From NCBI RefSeq assembly GCF_009755605.1, contig NZ_WPNZ01000002.1:48184-112183 (forward strand): a stretch of 64,000 bases of DNA, given 5' to 3'. The notes under the pieces were generated by a model. The model searched no databases, was not told the DNA's origin, and worked only from the letters and a program-made list of their open reading frames with translations. How positions within the stretch are numbered: position 1 is the first letter of the stretch; each line of letters begins with the position of its first letter. This document shows, piece after piece, positions 59,207 through 64,000 of the stretch. A program made the translations under genes and the position numbers. This DNA is from Streptomyces typhae. GTDB taxonomy: Bacteria; Actinomycetota; Actinomycetes; Streptomycetales; Streptomycetaceae.

Positions 59207-59377
59207 ATGGCGACACAGGCGCGATGGGACGATTTGCTGGTACGGGCTGAGGCCAACAGGAAGCGCGCCCGTGAGCTGATACGGGCCGCCCACGAGGTGG
59301 CGACGCAGAACAGCCGGGTGATGGACGAGAGCCAGCACCTCTTGCGCCAGCAGGCTGCGCTGCGCAGGTCCGCATAG
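59207..59377 (+). CDS. Small helical protein (56 residues), leaderless
   Basis: A 56-residue, highly helical, charged protein (MATQARWDDLLVRAEANRKR ... HLLRQQAALRRSA). It is supported by CAGACT at 59194-59199, exactly 7 nt before ATG 59207, with no Shine-Dalgarno, and by a regular Arg/Glu/Ala helix pattern similar in style to the neighbouring coiled-coil proteins. It lies between the GAF-ANTAR gene and the third member of the family. I do not recognise a family; it may be a small partner of the module. The 299 bp after it hold no gene that I can support. Confidence 0.6.
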   Translation: MATQARWDDLLVRAEANRKRARELIRAAHEVATQNSRVMDESQHLLRQQAALRRSA

Positions 59378-59676
59378 CAGTGCTCGGACGACTCGCTTCC
59401 GGGCGGCGCAGCAGAGCCGGTTGCTCCTGTGCTACCACCTCAGCGGCGGCGTGATGCAGTTCGTGCCGCGTTCGCAGGCCTGGACGCGGCGGCCGCGCTC
59501 CGCGGTCTCCGTGCAGCGCCTGAAGTGTTCGACGAGGGCCGAATGGATCCGATGGCGGCCACGTGCGGGGCTACGGCGCGGTCGTGGCAGGACTGCAGTT
59601 CGTCGACTCCGGCACCGCTGGAGTACTACACACGCTTTCCGGGTGGAGAACCGCAGTCGCCGTGCGGGCGCACACA

Positions 59677-60045
59677 TCAAGGTATGCGGTGTGAGATCTC
59701 GCGGATTCTTTGGGCGGTTCGGTGCGTTTCCTCGGCGAGACTGCGGTGCTGCTCGGCGGACGCGGGGACGGCGTTGGCCAGGTGTTCATGGTGACGAGCG
59801 AGCAGCTCATTGGCTTGGGCCAGTGCCGCCGCAGCCACATGGAAATTCGCGTGCAGCCGAGCCACCAGGGACTCCAGAACTTTCTGCTCCGACGTCAGGC
59901 CAGCGGGAGACTGTTCACGTGCGGCAGCCGCACCCTGCTCGCCGTTGTACCGCTCCCGCGAATCGCGTACGAGCGCCGCGTCGGTGGGGTCAAGGCCAGC
60001 CACTTGGAACGGGGCCTGGTATGTCTCGTTCTCGTATGCTTTCAC
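59677..60045 (-). CDS. Helical protein C, shares the C-terminal domain of protein A
   Basis: A 122-residue cytosolic protein. The C-terminal ~75 residues (LVARLHANFHVAAAALAQAN ... EHLANAVPASAEQHRSLAEE) align with the end of the protein at 56648 (LVDRLHARFLAAAAALADAH). Thus the C-terminal domain occurs alone here with a different N-terminus (KAYENETYQAPFQVAGLDPTD). GTG 60045 is the probable start. The three related genes within 3.5 kb look like a local duplication with domain shuffling. Function unknown. Confidence 0.75.
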   Translation of the reverse strand: MKAYENETYQAPFQVAGLDPTDAALVRDSRERYNGEQGAAAAREQSPAGLTSEQKVLESLVARLHANFHVAAAALAQANELLARHHEHLANAVPASAEQHRSLAEETHRTAQRIREISHRIP

Positions 60046-60859
60046 CGCGCATCCGCTCTTATCGGCATCGACCGCTCACGCCCCGGCGAGCCACTCGCGC
60101 GCCCACCGGCCGGGCCGCCCGGTCTCCTGTGCGCGCCTTCTGGGACCGGCCTCGTCCGAGGCGCAGCCGAGAAAGAGGCACCGGGCCTCTCATGCCAGCA
60201 TCAGCGCTGTAGCCGACAAAGCGCAGCACCGAAAACGCATGGACCGCACACCGCGCAGTCAATTTACGAAAGGGCACTCGTGACCAGGTAAACCCAGGCG
60301 AAGGTGACGTACCCGGCCGGATGCAGTGGAGGACCTGAGCACGGAGCATAGGCCCCGCAGGGATGGTGCGGCAGCCTCCCTCGATCGCCATCGGACGATC
60401 ACGGTCGGGAGCAGACACGAAGAAGCGCCCCACCCGGCGCTGCTGGGCGGGGCGTGCGGGCGCGGCGCCCGGTCACGTGTTCAGGCGCAGGGGACGTGCA
60501 GGTCAGAGAGGTAAAGGCAGACGAGTCGGGCTGCACGCCGGGATCCGTGCACTTACGGGGTGTCATCTGCAAAAACGCCTCAGACGAGCGGCCAAGCGCC
60601 ACACAATCGCCCAGAGGCCGTCTGACAGGCCGGAGGGGTTCGGTTCTATCTGAGCCGGCCACGGGATTGTGATGAACCATCATCGATGAAGCCTGCGTCA
60701 CATCAACGTCCTGGTGGGCATCACAGGACACGAACATTATTGATGACGGCCGGGGCTATATACCCCGACCGGACGATGACTGATCTGATCCAACCCACCC
60801 CTAAATGTGGGGGAGAGTTTCAGTTCTCTAAGCATTCGGGATTGGAAGTGCCTTCATAG
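60046..60859. other. Long intergenic region, no supportable gene
   Basis: This stretch marks the change from GC-rich DNA to the AT-richer right end. It holds an inverted repeat GGCCGGGG-CTATATA-CCCCGACC (about 60750-60772) and CCACCCCTAAATGTGGGGG (about 60799-60817), which may terminate the small secreted-protein gene on the minus strand. Frames on both strands lack domain-like sequence. No tRNA, attachment-site duplication or integrase was recognised. Confidence 0.6.
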
Positions 60860-61045
60860 CTAGTGCCCCCCACACCTGTGGCCCTGCGGCTGGGTCTTTG
60901 TCTTGTGGTTGGCACAGGAAGTGCCGAAGGCGGGTGACAGAACGTCTCCGACTCCACCGGCCGAGGCCGGGGCCGCCGTGACGGCCCCGGTCCCGATGGC
61001 TGCTGCGGCGACTGCCAGGGCTGTGACTGCCTTACGAGGGGTCAT
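60860..61045 (-). CDS. Small secreted protein with GGVGDVLSPAFGTSC motif
   Basis: A 61-residue exported peptide: signal sequence (MTPRKAVTALAVAAAAIGTG..., ending near ASA at residue 29) and a 32-residue mature part GGVGDVLSPAFGTSCANHKT... with two Cys and several His. The VLSPAFGTSC segment is reminiscent of chaplin-like and other small Streptomyces surface peptides, but the chaplin core is not complete. AGGA lies close to ATG 61045. It may be a short or truncated member of a family of secreted Cys-containing peptides. Confidence 0.72.
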   Translation of the reverse strand: MTPRKAVTALAVAAAAIGTGAVTAAPASAGGVGDVLSPAFGTSCANHKTKTQPQGHRCGGH

Positions 61046-61273
61046 GTCCTGGGAACGATGACCGGCACGTCAGGTCACAAGGCCTGCTTCCCTCAGGAGG
61101 GTGATCGAGTTGTCCACAGTCCCGGGATTATCCATCAAGATCCATAACGGTGCTGTTCCGGGCCCAAGGTCACGGGGTTCCACACTGCTCCTCAACACGC
61201 AGTAACCCCGCACGATTGCCTGGCCAGCCGGGTATGTGTGCTCTAGAAGAGAGAAAGCCTCCGAGGGGGAATC

Positions 61274-61906
61274 ATGGCTCAGGTACTGGGACTGCCTCGA
61301 AAGACGTCCATACGTATCACAGTAGGTATCGCGATCTTCCTCTTGCTCACGCTAACTCCCATAGTCCTTTGGCTGGTTGCGCCTTCAGGAGTTGACTGGG
61401 AGAAGCTCGGCGAGATCAGTCAGATCTATGGTTCTTCACTCTCGGCAGTTGCCCTCTTAGGCGTCGCAACATCCTTGGCCTATCAGGCACACCAGACGGC
61501 GCTCGCGAACGCTGATGCCCGGCATACCGCCTACAGAGAGCTTACGATCCTGTCTCTTACAGACCCAACGCTCATGGTCTGCTGGCCTCCGCGTACACCA
61601 CGCCTGTCGATGGAGGAAACGAAGCAGATGATGTTCGTAAACTTGATCATTAATAGCTGGTTCACCGAGTATCAACTGAAGCACGTCACCGATGACGCCT
61701 TGCTGCTCTCCTTCCGTACCCACTTCCGGGGCGAAGTGGCCCGAAGGCACTGGCAATACAGCAGTTCAGCGCGAAGGGCATGGGGAGAGGCAATGGGCGA
61801 CGTCTACGCGGTCCGGTTTGTCTCGCTGGGGGACGAGGCATTCGCGCAAGCTGCCGCCGAGGGCCCGCCTACGCCCTCATCTGGGTACTTCTCGCCTGAA
61901 GCGTAG
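61274..61906 (+). CDS. DUF6082-like membrane protein
   Basis: A 210-residue protein with one or two N-terminal hydrophobic segments (ITVGIAIFLLLTLTPIVLWL, about 14-33; IYGSSLSAVALLGVATSLAY, about 50-69), then a soluble helical region with HTAYRELTILSLTDPTLMVCW near residue 83 and NLIINSWFTEYQLKHV near 123. This matches my recollection of Streptomyces DUF6082, of unknown function. GAGGGGGAATC precedes ATG 61274. Codon use is less GC-biased than on the left of the window, which suggests a more recent arrival. Confidence 0.75.
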   Translation: MAQVLGLPRKTSIRITVGIAIFLLLTLTPIVLWLVAPSGVDWEKLGEISQIYGSSLSAVALLGVATSLAYQAHQTALANADARHTAYRELTILSLTDPTLMVCWPPRTPRLSMEETKQMMFVNLIINSWFTEYQLKHVTDDALLLSFRTHFRGEVARRHWQYSSSARRAWGEAMGDVYAVRFVSLGDEAFAQAAAEGPPTPSSGYFSPEA

Positions 61907-62182
61907 GGTGGCGAGGTCGTCCACAGCCGCGGCAGGTCGAGGCTCAGGCCCTGGAGGGGGCTCATGGCTCGAAAGGCAACAACTCGACGACCACCAGGCC
62001 GCGGAGACCGACAGGTTTCCTGGCCACACTGGACGTCTCAAAGGAGGCTTCCGGCCGAGAGGCAAAGCCGCCATCAACGGCGCGGGCGTGGGCCCCCGAC
62101 CGGCCTACGCCAACAAGGCGCACCAAACTGTCGGTGTGCGTTCCTGGATGAGGCCCTTCTGGCACCACCGCAAGGAGAGACT

Positions 62183-62356
62183 ATGGGCATCTTTGGCAGT
62201 TTCAAGGACAACGTCAAGGACAAGGCCAAGGACGTCTCCGACGCCGCCGAAGAGGAGATCAACGAGAAGACTGGCGGCAAGTACGAGGACAAGGTCAACA
62301 GCATCCAGGAACAGGTCGAGGACAAGTTGGGCATGGACCGCGATAAGCCCGAGTAG
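62183..62356 (+). CDS. Small antitoxin-like protein (MT0933 family type)
   Basis: A 57-residue, highly charged helical protein: MGIFGSFKDNVKDKAKDVSD followed by repeated Glu/Lys/Asp residues. This resembles the actinobacterial MT0933/Rv0909-type antitoxin family and also CsbD-like stress proteins. No toxin gene is adjacent on either side, so the antitoxin label may be wrong. AAGGAG lies 6 nt before ATG 62183. A strong terminator follows. Expression under stress is a reasonable guess from composition only. Confidence 0.75.
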   Translation: MGIFGSFKDNVKDKAKDVSDAAEEEINEKTGGKYEDKVNSIQEQVEDKLGMDRDKPE

Positions 62357-62373
62357 GAACAGGTATGAAAAGG

Positions 62374-62414
62374 GCCCAGTCCGTCAGATGGGATTTCCAT
62401 CTGACGGACTGGGC
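62374..62414. terminator. Bidirectional terminator overlapping the phosphotransferase 3' end
   Basis: A perfect 18-bp inverted repeat (62374-62391 with 62397-62414) with a 5-nt GATTT loop. It separates convergent genes, and its 3' arm and loop encode the last residues of the phosphotransferase, whose stop is at 62384-62386. Confidence 0.9.
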
Positions 62415-63232
62415 GAGATCGGAGCCTGGGTGGAACGCCTCCTCCTAGCGTTGATCCGGTACCTGAGCCATGACTGAGCTGCGTCTGCCATGTCTCCAAG
62501 CCATCTGTCAGGAGAAGCTAGGGCGGCTTGGCGGTACATGCGCCATGTTGCTCTGGCGAAGGCGTCGATCGCCTCGGGTGCTGCCGATGCCCAGGCCGGA
62601 CACTCGGCAGCCCAGGACTCCGCTTGGGCGGGAAGATGTCCGGCTGAGATGAGCTGCACCACGAGCAACGATGGATCGATGAACCCTGCCCCGTAGGTCG
62701 GCCAGGACCAGTCGACGACCCATGTTCGATTCGGGGCGATCATGACGTTGCTGGGATTGATGTCTGTGTGCAGCAATACAGCACCGCGGAAGTGCTCCGC
62801 TTCCGCGCCGGAGGCGAAGCTGTCCCAGCGCTCTTCGCTCCAGTCGCGGGCTGCTGCTGGAACGGGGATTTCTGTGATGCGGTTGAGAGCGTCGATGATC
62901 ACAGGAAGGTCGGTCGAGCCCAAATCAAAGTTTGCTGATCGGCCTTCGACCGCTTCGAACCCGAGGATGACCCACCCTTCACTCTCTACGTCCCACAGCA
63001 GCCGGGGAGAGATCGACTGTACGGAAGGGTTGATTTCCTTCTCTCTGCGGATGGAATCCAGACGTCCACCGGGGTGGTTGAACATCGCCTTGACGAAGAA
63101 GCTCCCCTTCGCCGTCTCGATGATCGCAGCAAAGTCAGAGCTGAACCCTCTCCGAGGAATCAGCACATTATCGACTTTCCCTGTATGGGGCTCGATCAGT
63201 TCCCGGAAGTGCGGGTCTGGCAGATCATCCAC
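62384..63232 (-). CDS. Aminoglycoside-phosphotransferase-family kinase
   Basis: A 282-residue APH-fold protein. The catalytic loop LLHTDINPSNVMI near residue 155 keeps HxDxxxxN, and the metal segment VVDWSWPTYGAGFIDPS near residue 170 keeps Asp. Both are complete, unlike the other phosphotransferase in the window. SSDFAAIIETAKGSFFVKAM includes the ATP-binding Lys near residue 48. It probably phosphorylates a small hydroxylated compound. It lies 21 bp downstream of the radical SAM gene on the same strand, so the two are likely one operon, perhaps biosynthetic or self-resistance. Codon use is less GC-rich than the genome core. Confidence 0.9.
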   Translation of the reverse strand: MDDLPDPHFRELIEPHTGKVDNVLIPRRGFSSDFAAIIETAKGSFFVKAMFNHPGGRLDSIRREKEINPSVQSISPRLLWDVESEGWVILGFEAVEGRSANFDLGSTDLPVIIDALNRITEIPVPAAARDWSEERWDSFASGAEAEHFRGAVLLHTDINPSNVMIAPNRTWVVDWSWPTYGAGFIDPSLLVVQLISAGHLPAQAESWAAECPAWASAAPEAIDAFARATWRMYRQAALASPDRWLGDMADAAQSWLRYRINARRRRSTQAPISPSPSDGNPI

Positions 63233-63253
63233 GCCGATCCTCCGAGGTGCGGC

Positions 63254-64000
63254 CTAGTTTCTTGGCTGGCATTCACTTGGCGGCGTGCCGGGCCTGCATG
63301 AGGAGTTTGGCTCGCATCGTGGGTCACACGGATTTTTCGGGACACAGTCAGGGGTACATGCGCTTGCCTCGTTCCCGCGTGCACTACGGATGAGGGCCGT
63401 TGCCTCGTCCATCACGGGGCCGCTCAGGATAGAGGACAACGACCCCGCCCGTACGTTGCCGGCGGGCAGCCAGGTCGAGAACACGCACGGAGAGACTTCG
63501 CCGGTCGGGCTCACCGATGCCACTCCGACCCCACAGTGTCCGCAGAGTCCGGCAGGGTTCGGGTCTTGGCTGGACGGCGCACCGCGGCCGAACAGCCTGA
63601 CGTGGTCAACACCGATGTTCGTCACGCCCAGGGATTCGAGATCTTGGCGAGTCGCCTCGGTGTCCTTCGCGTCGTCCAGGCTGATGATTCCTACGCGCAG
63701 AGGTGTGCCCTGGGCGAGCGCCTTGGCGATGTTCTGCCGGGTACGTGCGTGGCTTCGGCGGCCAGTGATCGCGTTGTGTTCGGCGGCCAGGGCCGAGTAG
63801 TACGAGGTTGCCAGCGACATGCGGGCATGCCTCAACTGCTCCCACCACGCCTCCGTGACGTGAACGAGGTTGCTGTACACCTCCACGCCCATGCCCTTAC
63901 TCAGGGCGAAGTCAGCGAGGTCGATCCCATTGGGGTGCATCATCGGCTCGCCTCCGATGAGCTGCACATGAGGCACGCCCAACTCTGCGGCCTCTCCGAT
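63254..64000 (-). CDS. Radical SAM/SPASM-domain protein, 5' end beyond the window
   Basis: The visible 248 residues are the C-terminal part of a radical SAM enzyme; the gene continues past 64000, where the CxxxCxxC cluster motif should lie. VQLIGGEPMMHPN is the GGEP motif for SAM binding, followed by TIM-barrel strands and a Cys-rich SPASM-like tail (GLCGHCGVGVASV, SPCVFS, and CTPDCVPKNPCDPRC). Such proteins often modify peptides or sugars using auxiliary Fe-S clusters. No precursor peptide is visible in this window. It precedes the phosphotransferase by 21 bp. Confidence 0.88.
   Translation of the reverse strand: MGEAAELGVPHVQLIGGEPMMHPNGIDLADFALSKGMGVEVYSNLVHVTEAWWEQLRHARMSLATSYYSALAAEHNAITGRRSHARTRQNIAKALAQGTPLRVGIISLDDAKDTEATRQDLESLGVTNIGVDHVRLFGRGAPSSQDPNPAGLCGHCGVGVASVSPTGEVSPCVFSTWLPAGNVRAGSLSSILSGPVMDEATALIRSARGNEASACTPDCVPKNPCDPRCEPNSSCRPGTPPSECQPRN

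Noticed and set aside
59429..59794. Plus-strand open frame after the 56-residue gene
   Set aside because: Arg/Ala-rich without domain features and partly antisense to the conserved gene at 59677-60045.

Overview
The window is a piece of a high-GC actinobacterial chromosome, almost certainly Streptomyces. The signs are the extreme GC bias, frequent GTG and TTG starts, many probable leaderless transcripts, a BTAD/AfsR-type regulator, a DrrAB-type exporter, class E sortase (LAxTG) anchoring, DUF6243, DUF6082 and GAF-ANTAR proteins, and several copies of short intergenic repeats that I associate with this genus. No rRNA, tRNA, CRISPR array or insertion sequence was recognised.

From 1 to 13 kb there is a DrrA/DrrB-type ABC exporter preceded by 11-bp direct repeats like those bound by SARP regulators. 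A 1152-residue BTAD/NB-ARC/TPR regulator lies convergently next to it. Then come an M50 metalloprotease, an F420-dependent NADP reductase, a sialidase without a signal peptide, an MFS transporter and methionine aminopeptidase (map). From 12.7 to 20.9 kb is an iron-regulated haem acquisition island: haem oxygenase, two surface HtaA-domain proteins and the HmuTUV importer, with two DmdR/IdeR-type iron boxes. From 21 to 39 kb are mostly chromosomal housekeeping and stress genes: GDPD, a TetR repressor with three copies of its operator, ddaH with a hairpin over its ribosome binding site, Rsm22, a serine hydrolase, Bcr/CflA efflux, PhoD, SDR, PhzF, MazG-like, methyltransferase, phosphotransferase and a GT2 glycosyltransferase.

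From 39.4 to 47.7 kb is a 2132-residue secreted RHS-repeat protein with a strongly basic, partly hydrophobic C-terminal tip, next to a NarL-type two-component system. From 48.0 to 56.4 kb is the most distinctive locus: a six-gene, tightly coupled minus-strand set consisting of an NYH-type cyclodipeptide synthase, an NCS1 permease, a rhodanese, an exported thioredoxin, a diverged exported subtilase and a thioredoxin reductase. Two LysR regulators are transcribed away from it, and the shared intergenic region holds a LysR-type palindrome. This looks like an undescribed cyclodipeptide pathway wired to thiol/sulfur chemistry.

From 56.4 to 60 kb is a small family of coiled-coil proteins with seven-residue DERERAA repeats. 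They share domains in different combinations and share promoter elements, and a GAF-ANTAR regulator lies among them; this may be an undescribed signalling module. From 60 to 64 kb the base composition is less GC-rich and the genes look accessory: a small secreted protein, a DUF6082 protein, an antitoxin-like protein with no toxin beside it, a phosphotransferase and a radical SAM/SPASM protein that runs off the window end.
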